Part shown: one piece after another, positions 33,451-41,464 of the stretch
How the letters are laid out: the number at the start of each line of letters is the position of its first letter
How positions within the stretch are numbered: the first letter of the stretch is position 1
Translations under genes and position numbers: made by a program
Notes under the pieces: model-generated
Seen by the model: only the letters and a program-made list of their open reading frames with translations
What the model was told of the DNA's origin: nothing
Databases searched by the model: none
Assembly (NCBI RefSeq): GCF_023016525.1
Contig: NZ_JALKCG010000005.1
Location: 1 to 64,000, forward strand
Source of the DNA: Ancylobacter koreensis
GTDB taxonomy: Bacteria > Pseudomonadota > Alphaproteobacteria > Rhizobiales > Xanthobacteraceae
Reading direction: 5' to 3'
DNA length: 64,000 nucleotides

Positions 33451-34878
33451 ATGACGCTGCACCAGACCAATCCCGCCCAGGCCCAGCCGATCGTCGAAGG
33501 CCTGACCCAGGACGTCGCCGAGTTCGTGGTCGGCACCACCTATGCCGACCTGCCGGCGGACGTAATCGAACTCGGCAAGAAGTCGATCCTCGACGGCATC
33601 GGCCTCGCCCTCTCCGGCTCGGTCGCCAAGAGCGGCGAGTACATCCAGGCCTATCTCGACGGGCTCGGCATCAAGGAAGGCCCGGCGACCGTCATCGGCA
33701 CCTCGCTGAAGGTGCCGCCCCGCTTCGCCGCCTTCGCCAACGGCGTCGGCATCCATGCGGACGACTATGACGACACCCAGCTCGCCGTCGCCAAGGACCG
33801 CGTCTACGGCCTGCTGACCCATCCCACCGCCCCGGCGCTGCCGGCGGCGCTGGCGGTCGCCGAGGCCGGCGGGCGCTCGGGCCAGGACATGATGCTGGCC
33901 TATCATCTCGGCGTCGAGGTGGAGTGCAAGATCGCCGAGGCGATCAACCCGCGCCACTACCAGCACGGCTTCCATGCCACCGCGACCTGCGGCACCTACG
34001 CTGCTGCCGCCGCCGCCGGCAAGATCAAGGGGCTGAGCGTCGAGCAGATGGTGCGCGCCTTCGGCTGCGCGGGCAGCCAGTCGGCCGGCCTGCGCGAGAA
34101 CTTCGGCACCATGATGAAGCCGTTCCACGCCGGCCGCTCCTCGGAGAGCGGCGTGGTGGCGGCCGACTTCGCGGAACTCGGCTGGACCACCACCGACAAG
34201 ATCCTGGAAGCTCCGCGCGGCTTCTTCCAGGCGGCGGGCGGCGGCTTCGACGCCGACGCCATCGTCGGCAAGCTGGGCGCGCCTTGGACCTTCGCCTCCC
34301 CCGGCGTCTCCATCAAGCCGCATCCGTCGGGCTCGCTCACCCATCCCGGCATGACGAAGATGCTGGAGCTGATCCGCACCCACGGCATCAAGGCCGAGGA
34401 TGTGGAGCGCGTCGATGTCGGCACCAACCAGAACATGCCGAACGCGCTGATCCACCACCGCCCGAAGAACGAGCTCCAGGCCAAGTTCTCCATGGAGTTC
34501 TGCATGGCGATCCTGCTGCTCGACGGGCGCGGCAGCCTGCCGGAATTCACCGACGAGACGGTGGAGCGCGAGGACGTCAAGGCGATGATCGAGCGGGTGA
34601 ACTTCCACGTCCACCCGGAGGCCGAGGCCGCCGGCTACGACAAGATGACCACCATCATCGACATCCACATGAAGGACGGGCGCACCATTTCCGGCCGCTC
34701 GGACTTCGGCAAGGGCAGCCCGGCCAACCCGATGACCTATGACGAGGCGGCCGACAAGTTCCGCGGCTGCGCCGAGTTCGCCAAGTGGGACAAGGCCAAG
34801 ACGGAGGCGATCATCGAGACCGTCCGCCGTCTGGAAGCCGTCCGGGACATCCGCGAGCTCACCGCGCTCTGCGCCTGA
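33451..34878 (+). CDS. MmgE/PrpD-family protein, copy 2
   Basis: A 475-residue MmgE/PrpD protein. Family marks are KKSILDGIGLALSGS, GVGIHADDYDDTQ (active-site DYDDT), LGVEVECKIAEAINPRHY and PGVSIKPHPSGSLTHPG. It differs clearly from the first copy (different active-site flank, longer insert after DYDDTQ), so it is an old paralog, not a recent duplication. It is paired with tartrate dehydrogenase and ends at a strong terminator. It may be a dehydratase or epimerase for a hydroxy-polycarboxylate. Confidence 0.9.
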   Translation: MTLHQTNPAQAQPIVEGLTQDVAEFVVGTTYADLPADVIELGKKSILDGIGLALSGSVAKSGEYIQAYLDGLGIKEGPATVIGTSLKVPPRFAAFANGVGIHADDYDDTQLAVAKDRVYGLLTHPTAPALPAALAVAEAGGRSGQDMMLAYHLGVEVECKIAEAINPRHYQHGFHATATCGTYAAAAAAGKIKGLSVEQMVRAFGCAGSQSAGLRENFGTMMKPFHAGRSSESGVVAADFAELGWTTTDKILEAPRGFFQAAGGGFDADAIVGKLGAPWTFASPGVSIKPHPSGSLTHPGMTKMLELIRTHGIKAEDVERVDVGTNQNMPNALIHHRPKNELQAKFSMEFCMAILLLDGRGSLPEFTDETVEREDVKAMIERVNFHVHPEAEAAGYDKMTTIIDIHMKDGRTISGRSDFGKGSPANPMTYDEAADKFRGCAEFAKWDKAKTEAIIETVRRLEAVRDIRELTALCA

Positions 34879-34898
34879 CGGCAGCCGGTCCGATGAGG

Positions 34899-34929
34899 GG
34901 GCGTCCCGCGCGAGCGGGGCGCCCTTTTT
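34899..34929 (+). terminator. Rho-independent terminator
   Basis: An 11-base stem (GGGCGTCCCGC and GCGGGGCGCCC, one wobble pair), loop GCGA, followed by five T. It closes the tartrate dehydrogenase operon. Confidence 0.88.
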
Positions 34930-34937
34930 CGTTGCCT

Positions 34938-35816
34938 TCAGCCGGCCGCTTCCAGCTTATCCTGCGTCTTCGTGTCGAAATCGCTCGCGTCGTGGCGTTC
35001 GCGCAGCTGCTCGGCGAGCGGGCCGTTCATGCGGTTGACGCTGCGCCCGCGCCTGACCGCCGGGCGTTCGAGGATGGCGTCGGCCCAGCGCAGCACATGG
35101 GTGTATTCGTGGGTCGAGAGGAACTCGGCGGATGCGCCGTAGTGCCAGCCCTTGGCGAGCCCGCCATACCAGGGAAACACCGCCATGTCGGCGATGGTGT
35201 AATCCTCGCCGGCGAGATACGCGCTCTCGGCAAGGCGTCGGTCGAGCACGTCGAGCTGGCGCTTGGTCTCCATCGCGAAGCGGTCGATGGCGTATTCGAT
35301 CTTGGTCGGCGCATAGGCGAAGAAATGGCCGAAGCCGCCGCCGAGATAAGGCGCGCTGCCCATTTGCCAGAACAGCCAGGACAGGCACTCGGCCCGCCCG
35401 GCCGGATCGGTCGGCAGGAAGGCGCCGAACTTCTCCGCGAGATAGAGCAGGATGGCGCCGGATTCGAACACGCGGATCGGCGTCGAACCGGAGCGGTCGA
35501 GCAGGGCCGGAATCTTCGAGTTGGGGTTGATCCCGACGAAGCCGGAGCCGAACTGGTCGCCCTCGCCGATCCTGATCAGCCAGGCGTCGTACTCTGCGCC
35601 CGCATGGCCGAGCGCCAGCAGTTCCTCCAGCAGGATCGTCACCTTCTGGCCGTTCGGCGTGCCGAGCGAATAGAGCTGGAGCGGGTGCTTGCCGACCGGC
35701 AGCTCCTTCTCATGGGTCGCGCCGGCAATGGGCCGGTTGATGTTGGCGAAGGTGCCGCCATTCGCCTTGTTCCAGGTCCACACCTTGGGCGGCGTGTAGT
35801 CGGACGTCTCGGACAT
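34938..35816 (-). CDS. yghU: Glutathione-dependent disulfide-bond oxidoreductase (YghU-like GST)
   Basis: A 292-residue nu-class glutathione transferase-like protein, the length of E. coli YghU. Marks are WTWNKANGGTFANINRPIAGATHEKELPVGKHPLQLYSLGTPNG, GINPNSKIPALLD and the C-terminal helical domain YLAGEDYTIADMAVFPW. These proteins use glutathione to reduce disulfides or peroxides rather than conjugate. The ATG is chosen over an upstream TTG. It is a single gene, convergent with the preceding operon. Confidence 0.93.
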   Translation of the reverse strand: MSETSDYTPPKVWTWNKANGGTFANINRPIAGATHEKELPVGKHPLQLYSLGTPNGQKVTILLEELLALGHAGAEYDAWLIRIGEGDQFGSGFVGINPNSKIPALLDRSGSTPIRVFESGAILLYLAEKFGAFLPTDPAGRAECLSWLFWQMGSAPYLGGGFGHFFAYAPTKIEYAIDRFAMETKRQLDVLDRRLAESAYLAGEDYTIADMAVFPWYGGLAKGWHYGASAEFLSTHEYTHVLRWADAILERPAVRRGRSVNRMNGPLAEQLRERHDASDFDTKTQDKLEAAG

Positions 35817-35990
35817 CGGGGAAAACTCCACATGCTGGGCGGCGCGCGCCAAGGGCGCACCGCGAATCCTGTCAGTTCAGGAGCGACTTTACGCGGCTCG
35901 CGGCGGCGGTCGACCGCCGCGCCATCACTTACCGGCGACGTGACCCAGGGTGAGCGCGCCGCAGCCGGTTGCGCGCGGCACCGGCTTTGC

Positions 35991-36044
35991 CTAGAGCCCT
36001 TTCCGTTCGGATGGAACCATCCGAACGACAAGAAAGTGCTCTAG
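35991..36044. repeat. TAGAGC-type intergenic palindrome, element 1
   Basis: A 54-base imperfect palindrome bounded by CTAG. The inner arms GTTCGGATGG and CCATCCGAAC are perfect, with outer arms CTAGAGC and GCTCTAG. Similar elements are common between genes in Hyphomicrobiales genomes. The rest of the 289-base gap before the CLC gene holds nothing recognisable. Confidence 0.8.
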
Positions 36045-36054
36045 ATTCAATAAA

Positions 36055-36108
36055 CTGGAGCATTTCCTCTTCGATCAGATGATTCCATCTGATCGGGAAA
36101 TGCTCTAG
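36055..36108. repeat. TAGAGC-type intergenic palindrome, element 2
   Basis: A second 54-base palindrome, 10 bases after the first, with the same outer pattern (CTGGAGCATTTCC, GGAAATGCTCTAG) but a different inner arm (GATCAGATG, CATCTGATC). Two related but non-identical members therefore sit in tandem. Confidence 0.8.
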
Positions 36109-36141
36109 TCAGGTCTCGATGAGGCGCGAGACGGGCGGCAC

Positions 36142-37905
36142 ATGACAGGCGATACCGGCCCCGATTCCGTCCCGCAGGGCCTGCGCCAGCTCGTGCGCGC
36201 GAGCGAGCTCGGCATCGTCGCGTTGGCGGGCATCGTCGGCGTGCTGGCGGGGCTCGTCGTCATCGCGATGAACGCGGCGCTGCAGGCGCTGCACGTCCTG
36301 GTCTTCCGCATTCCCGACGCCGCGCATCTCTCCATCACCCACGGTATCGCCCCCGTGCTGCTGCTGGCGGGGCCGGTGCTGGGCGGGCTCGCCTTCGGCC
36401 TTTGCGCGCGCTCCTTCCTGCGCACCGCCGCCAGCCCGCCCGTAGACCCGATCGAGGCCAATGCGCTGCATGGCGGGCGCATGTCGCTGCGCGACAGCCT
36501 CATCGTGGCGGCGCAGACGCTGTTCTCCAGCGGCGTCGGCGCCTCGGTGGGGCTGGAAGCCGGCTACACCCAGGCCTCCGCCGGCCTCGCCTCGTGGATC
36601 GGCCGGCGTTTCCGCGTGCGGCGGGCGGACCTGCGCCTGCTGGTCGGCTGCGGGGCGGGAGCCGCCATCGGTACCGCCTTCGACGCGCCGCTGATGGGCG
36701 CCTTCTACGGCTTCGAGCTGGTGCTCGGCACCTATGCCATCCCCGCCTTCGTGCCGATGATGACGGCGACCTTCACCGCCGCCCTCACCCGCGAGCTTTT
36801 GGTGCCGCAGACGCACCCGCCGCTGCCCGCCTTCGCCACGCCCGGGCTTGTCGACCTGCCGGCGGTGCTGCTGCTGGGCTTCCTGTGCGCGCTGGTCGGC
36901 ATCGCGGTGATGCGCGGGGCGACGCTGGTGGAGGCGGGCTTCCGCCGCTCCGCGCTGCCGGCCTATCTGCGCCCCGCCATCGGCGGCCTCATCGTCGGCG
37001 CCATGGCGCTGTGGAACCCGGCCGTGCTCTCGGCCGGGCACGGGGCGGTCTATCACTATCTCGCCGCCGACGGCACGCTGGCACTGGCGGCGCTGCTGCT
37101 GGTGGCGAAGGTCACGGCCTCCTCTGTTTCCATCGGCTCGGGCTTTCGCGGCGGCCTGTTCTTCGCCTCGCTGCTGATGGGCGTGATGGCCGGGCGGGTC
37201 TACGCCGCCGGGCTGGAACTCGTGCTGCCCGGCCTCGTGCCCGCGCACGCCGCCTATGCGCTGATCGGCATGAGCGCGCTGGCGGTCGCCGTGGTCGGCG
37301 GGCCGATGACGATGACGCTGCTGGCGCTGGAGATGACCGGCGACCTCGCGCTGACGCTGGCGGTGCTGGCGGCGGCGGGCACCGCCTCGCTGGCGACGCG
37401 CCGGCTGTTCGGCTTCTCCTTCGCCACCTGGCGCTTCCACCTGCGCGGCGAGAACATACGCGGCGCCCACGATATCGGCTGGCTGCGCGAGATCACCGTC
37501 GGGACGCTGATGCGCCACGAGGTGCCGTTGCTCGACGTCGACACGCCGATCAACGAGGCCCGCCGGCGCTACCCGCCGGGCGCCGCGCCCTATCTCGTCG
37601 CCACCGAGGCCGGGCGCTATGCCGGCATGGTGGCGCCGGCCACGCTCTATGAGAGCGGCGACACGCCGGACGCCGCGCCGGCGACGCTGCGCCCGCTGCT
37701 GCGCTTCGCCCGCACCAGCCTCGCCCCGACCGCGACGATCCGCGAGGCGCTGGATCTGTTCGAACAGGCGGAGGCCGATGCGCTGGCGGTGACCGCGCCG
37801 GACGGGCGGGTGATCGGCCTCCTGAGCGAGGCGCATGCCGTGCGCCGCTACAGCGACGAGATGGGCCGGCGGCTGAGCGAACTGACCGGGGAGCGGCTGG
37901 ACTGA
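36142..37905 (+). CDS. CLC-family chloride channel/transporter with CBS domains
   Basis: A 587-residue membrane protein. Residues about 20-430 form the CLC core with FSSGVGASVGLEAGYTQ, where Glu139 matches the gating glutamate, and the GSGFRGGLFFASLLMG pore segment. Residues about 455-580 are two CBS-like repeats for regulation. The selectivity loop has GLEAG rather than the common G(K/R)EGP, so ion preference may differ from classic CLC exchangers. It stands alone after the two palindromic elements; the ATG follows a weak ribosome site. Confidence 0.9.
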   Translation: MTGDTGPDSVPQGLRQLVRASELGIVALAGIVGVLAGLVVIAMNAALQALHVLVFRIPDAAHLSITHGIAPVLLLAGPVLGGLAFGLCARSFLRTAASPPVDPIEANALHGGRMSLRDSLIVAAQTLFSSGVGASVGLEAGYTQASAGLASWIGRRFRVRRADLRLLVGCGAGAAIGTAFDAPLMGAFYGFELVLGTYAIPAFVPMMTATFTAALTRELLVPQTHPPLPAFATPGLVDLPAVLLLGFLCALVGIAVMRGATLVEAGFRRSALPAYLRPAIGGLIVGAMALWNPAVLSAGHGAVYHYLAADGTLALAALLLVAKVTASSVSIGSGFRGGLFFASLLMGVMAGRVYAAGLELVLPGLVPAHAAYALIGMSALAVAVVGGPMTMTLLALEMTGDLALTLAVLAAAGTASLATRRLFGFSFATWRFHLRGENIRGAHDIGWLREITVGTLMRHEVPLLDVDTPINEARRRYPPGAAPYLVATEAGRYAGMVAPATLYESGDTPDAAPATLRPLLRFARTSLAPTATIREALDLFEQAEADALAVTAPDGRVIGLLSEAHAVRRYSDEMGRRLSELTGERLD

Positions 37906-37920
37906 GGTTCGCCCGCCGCG

Positions 37921-39342
37921 TCACACTCCACGCCGCGCCTGTGCGTAAAAACTCTCGGCCATTTCGGTGTCGTTCAGCGTGAAGCGATGGTCGCTCGCCG
38001 GCTGGGCGCGCTGCTCGCAGTCGAGCCGCGGGCAGATGCGGCAGCCGACGCCGATCGGCACGGTCTGCGAGGGATCGGACAGGTCCATGCCGTCGGAATA
38101 GACCATCTGCGGGGCGTGCGAGATGTGGCAGCCCAGCCCGATGGAGAGGTGCCGGCGCGGCGCGTTGTGCCGGTGCCCGCCCTTGGTGATCGACTTGGCG
38201 ATGCAGAAATAGCGCTGGCCCTCCGGCATCTGGCTGAGCTGCACGTTGATGCGCTCGGGATGGAAGAAGGCGGCGTAGACGTTCCAGCGCGGGCAGGCGC
38301 CGGAATGGCGGGAGATGTGGATGCCCGACAGCGAGAAGCGCTTGGAGATGTTACCGGCGATGTCGGTGCGCACGAGATGCAGCGGGATGCCGGAGCGGCC
38401 GGGCCGCTGCAGCGTGGTCATGCGGTGGCAGACCTGCTCGAAGCTGGTGCGGAAGCGGCGCTGGATGCGCTCGATGTCGTAGCGCGTCTCCTGGCAGGCG
38501 GCGAGGAAGGGCTCGTAGGGCATGATGAGCGCCGCCGCGAAATAGCTCGCCAGCGCGTTGCGCGTGACCACCGGCGCGTCGGCCGCGAGGTTGCCGGCCT
38601 CGATCAGTTCGTCGATCTGGCGCGAGGCCGCGAGCAGGCCGAGCTGGTGCGCGACCACGAACAGCGCCGATTCCGGCGGCAGCACCTCGGCGGTGATCAG
38701 CTCATGCGCGCCCGCATCGTAGCGCCGGGCGATGCCGGCCGGCAGCGAGGCGGAGCGCCAGTTCAGCCCGAACACGTTGGCGAGATAGGTCTTGAGCCCG
38801 TATTCGAAGGAATCCGAGGCGAAATCGATGTCGCGGCGGATGCGCTCGGCCGCCGCCTCCAGCGTCGCGAAATAATTCGCGTTCTCCTGGATGAAGTCGG
38901 ACACCGCGTCGGTGGCGGGGTGGGCGGCGCCCTCCTCGTCGAGCGGGCCGGGCGTGCCGGTGCGGTGCGCGTCGCGCAGCGAGCGGAACTGGTCGAACAG
39001 CCGCACCACCGCGCGCCCGACCGCCGGGTTCGAGGTGGCGAGGTCGCGAATGTCCTGATTGGTCAGCGCGTTCTCGGCGAACAGGTCGTCGCTGAACAGC
39101 TCCATCAGGTCGCCGACGAGGCGGGATTCGTCGTTCTCCACCAGCTCGCCCGGTTCGATGCCGAAATAGCCGGCCAGCTTCATCAGCAGCGGCACGGTGA
39201 TGCGCCGGCGATTGTGCTCGATGAGGTTGAGATAGCTCGCGGAAATGCCGAGCGCGGTGGCGAGGTCCGCCTGCGAGACGCGCTTCGCCCGGCGCAGCCG
39301 CTGCACCCGGTTTCCGATCCGCGGCTCGGTGGTGGCGAGCAT
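37921..39342 (-). CDS. ScfR/RamB-type regulator of the glyoxylate shunt
   Basis: A 473-residue regulator: XRE helix-turn-helix at residues 10-65 (LRRAKRVSQADLATALGISASYLNLIEHNRR), an IrrE/ImmA-like middle domain, and the C-terminal DUF2083 short-chain fatty acyl domain with GACPRWNVYAAFFHPERI and CRICPRLDCEQRA. RamB of Corynebacterium belongs to this family and controls aceA and aceB. Here it is divergent from the isocitrate lyase and malate synthase cluster, which supports that role. Confidence 0.9.
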   Translation of the reverse strand: MLATTEPRIGNRVQRLRRAKRVSQADLATALGISASYLNLIEHNRRRITVPLLMKLAGYFGIEPGELVENDESRLVGDLMELFSDDLFAENALTNQDIRDLATSNPAVGRAVVRLFDQFRSLRDAHRTGTPGPLDEEGAAHPATDAVSDFIQENANYFATLEAAAERIRRDIDFASDSFEYGLKTYLANVFGLNWRSASLPAGIARRYDAGAHELITAEVLPPESALFVVAHQLGLLAASRQIDELIEAGNLAADAPVVTRNALASYFAAALIMPYEPFLAACQETRYDIERIQRRFRTSFEQVCHRMTTLQRPGRSGIPLHLVRTDIAGNISKRFSLSGIHISRHSGACPRWNVYAAFFHPERINVQLSQMPEGQRYFCIAKSITKGGHRHNAPRRHLSIGLGCHISHAPQMVYSDGMDLSDPSQTVPIGVGCRICPRLDCEQRAQPASDHRFTLNDTEMAESFYAQARRGV

Positions 39343-39361
39343 CGCCCGCTCCTTTGCTCGG

Positions 39362-39460
39362 TTTACAAAAACTGCCGGTAAAATTTACAAGCCTTATCAG
39401 CTTAACACACTCAAATCATTATATTTATTGCCTTTCCGTGTCGAGTGTTAAATCTTTACA
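39362..39460. promoter_or_regulatory. TTTACA-repeat control region before aceA
   Basis: Three same-orientation TTTACA(A/T) repeats at 39362, 39385 and 39455 lie in AT-rich DNA between the divergent regulator and the shunt genes. They are candidate binding sites for the neighbouring regulator; one may also serve as a -35 box. Confidence 0.45.
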
Positions 39461-39484
39461 TCACACCCAACGGGAGGAATTGAC

Positions 39485-39724
39485 ATGAACCGCATCCCGC
39501 AGGACGGCCAGCCCCAGGGCGCCGAGGAATTCGTCACCATCGTCGGCGGCGACGCCGAGGAGATCGGCCGGGCGTTCCGCTCGCAGGGCCTCGCCGAGCA
39601 GGACTTCACCATCGTCCACCGCATCGGCCGCCACCGCTTCGCGCTGGCGCCGGGGCAGGACCCGGGCGCGCTGTTCGACGGGCGCGAACTGGTGGCCGCC
39701 ACCTACACCCGCCGGGCCCGCTGA
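39485..39724 (+). CDS. Small conserved protein upstream of isocitrate lyase
   Basis: A 79-residue, probably soluble protein (MNRIPQDGQPQGAEEFVTIV..., then FRSQGLAEQDFTIVHRIGRHRF) with an excellent ribosome site GGGAGGAAT. No domain is recognised. It is first in the transcript leading to aceA, 132 bases before it, so it is probably co-regulated with the glyoxylate shunt. I do not know its function. Confidence 0.75.
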   Translation: MNRIPQDGQPQGAEEFVTIVGGDAEEIGRAFRSQGLAEQDFTIVHRIGRHRFALAPGQDPGALFDGRELVAATYTRRAR

Positions 39725-39856
39725 CCATGGCCGCCCGGCCGCGCTTCCGACCGATCCGCCGCGAGGACGCGCGCGGCGGGTCGGCTGGCGCGGGCGCCGA
39801 AACCTCCACGGCACCCGCGCCCTTCTCCACCCCTTCCGACACCGCAGGAAAAAGCC

Positions 39857-41155
39857 ATGCTCGACCAGCGCCGCACCACCGCCCCCGACAGCTTCCCCGT
39901 CCCCAACTGGGCGCCGGAACGCTGGCAGGGCATCCGCCGCACCTACACGCCCGCTGACGTCGCGCGCCTCTCCGGCTCGCTGCGCGTCGAGCACACGCTG
40001 GCGCAGAACGGCGCCCGCCGCCTGTGGGAGCTCCTGCAGTCGCAGGACTACGTTCCCACCATGGGCACCTACACCGGCATCCAGGCGGTGCAGCAGGTGA
40101 AGGCGGGACTGGAGGCGATCTACCTCTCCGGCTGGCAGGTCGCCGCCGACGGCAATTCGTCGGGCGACATGTACCCCGACCAGAGCCTCTACCCGGTCGA
40201 CAGCGTCCCCGCCGTGGTCCGCCGCATCAACAAGGCGCTCACCCGCGCCGACCAGATCCAGACCATGGAGCGCGCCGACGGCGTGAGCGCGCCGCAGCTC
40301 GACTATTTCGTGCCGATCATCGCCGACGCCGAGGCCGGCTTCGGCGGCCAGCTCAACGCCTATGAGCTCACGAAGGCGCTCATCGAGGCCGGCGCAGCGG
40401 CGGTGCATTTCGAGGACCAGCTGGCGTCGGAGAAGAAGTGCGGGCATCTCGGCGGCAAGGTGCTCGTCCCCACCCGCCAGTTCATCCGCACCCTGAACGC
40501 GGCCCGCCTCGCCGCCGACGTCGCCGGCGTGCCGACCGTGCTGATGGCGCGCACCGACGCGGAATCGGCGCGGCTGATCACCTCGGACATCGACGAGATC
40601 GACCGGCCCTTCATCACCGGCGACCGCACGGAGGAAGGCTTCTACCGCTACAACGGCGGCTTCGAAGCCGGCATTGCCCGCGCCATCGCCTACGCCCCCT
40701 ATGCCGACCTCCTGTGGTGCGAGACCTCGACGCCGAGCCTCGACGACGCCCGCCGCTTCGCCGAGGGCGTGCACCGCGCCCATCCCGGCAAGATGCTGGC
40801 CTACAACTGCTCGCCCTCGTTCAACTGGGCCAAGCACATGGACAAGGCGCAGATGAAGCACTTCCAGCGCGAGCTGGGCGCCATGGGCTACCGCTACCAG
40901 TTCATCACGCTGGCGGGCTTCCACAACCAGTGCTTCACCACCTTCGAACTGGCGCGCCGCTACCGCGAGGACGGCATGGCCGCCTATTCGGAGCTGCAGC
41001 AGGCCGAGTTCGCGGCGGAGAGCCGGGGCTTCACCGCCACGCGCCACCAGCGAGAGGTGGGCACGTCCTACTTCGACGCCATCGCCACCGTGCTCAGCGA
41101 GGGCGCCAGCGCCACCACGGCGATGAAGGACTCCACCGAGACGGCCCAGTTCTGA
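39857..41155 (+). CDS. aceA: Isocitrate lyase
   Basis: A 432-residue isocitrate lyase, splitting isocitrate to glyoxylate and succinate for growth on C2 compounds. The KKCGH signature is at residues 193-197 with catalytic Cys195, and the metal-site segments [24 protein letters not shown] and YNCSPSFNW are present. Length matches the short bacterial class. It is followed 309 bases later by malate synthase G, giving the complete shunt in one locus beside its probable regulator. Confidence 0.97.
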   Translation: MLDQRRTTAPDSFPVPNWAPERWQGIRRTYTPADVARLSGSLRVEHTLAQNGARRLWELLQSQDYVPTMGTYTGIQAVQQVKAGLEAIYLSGWQVAADGNSSGDMYPDQSLYPVDSVPAVVRRINKALTRADQIQTMERADGVSAPQLDYFVPIIADAEAGFGGQLNAYELTKALIEAGAAAVHFEDQLASEKKCGHLGGKVLVPTRQFIRTLNAARLAADVAGVPTVLMARTDAESARLITSDIDEIDRPFITGDRTEEGFYRYNGGFEAGIARAIAYAPYADLLWCETSTPSLDDARRFAEGVHRAHPGKMLAYNCSPSFNWAKHMDKAQMKHFQRELGAMGYRYQFITLAGFHNQCFTTFELARRYREDGMAAYSELQQAEFAAESRGFTATRHQREVGTSYFDAIATVLSEGASATTAMKDSTETAQF

Positions 41156-41184
41156 GGACGCTCAGGGACGAGATTTCCAGCCTC

Positions 41185-41270
41185 GTCATCCCGGGGCGGC
41201 GCACGGCGCGCCCGCGCAGCGGTCTGGGGAGGCCCTGCGCGGGTCCGGCGAAGGCCGGGCGCTCCGGGAT
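41185..41270. repeat. Degenerate REP-like element between aceA and glcB
   Basis: The ends GTCATCCCGGGGC and GCTCCGGGATGG face each other around GC-rich inner repeats, as in dispersed palindromic elements seen elsewhere in the window. It may separate expression of the two shunt genes. Downstream, at 41405-41412, TTGCAAAG (CTTTGCAA on the other strand) resembles the core of known RamB sites. Confidence 0.5.
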
Positions 41271-41464
41271 GGCCCTCTTTTTCTGCCGACCAGCCATGTC
41301 GCAACGCAAACGCTGGGTAAGGCGTTGAAAGCGCATAGGCGCCCCTTGCCTGCCGCATAACTCCGACTATGTGCGATGTTGCGCCGCACCCGCACTTTTG
41401 TTTATTGCAAAGCACAGCTGTGCCGGTCGCGCGCCGGCCTTCCGCTCGCTCGAAGGGACCCGTC

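Noticed and set aside
35991-36108. CRISPR repeats
   Set aside because: Only two palindromic units with different cores and a 10-base spacer; no array structure.
41185-41270. Possible riboswitch or small RNA between aceA and glcB
   Set aside because: The palindromic ends match REP-like repeats elsewhere and no known riboswitch core is visible.
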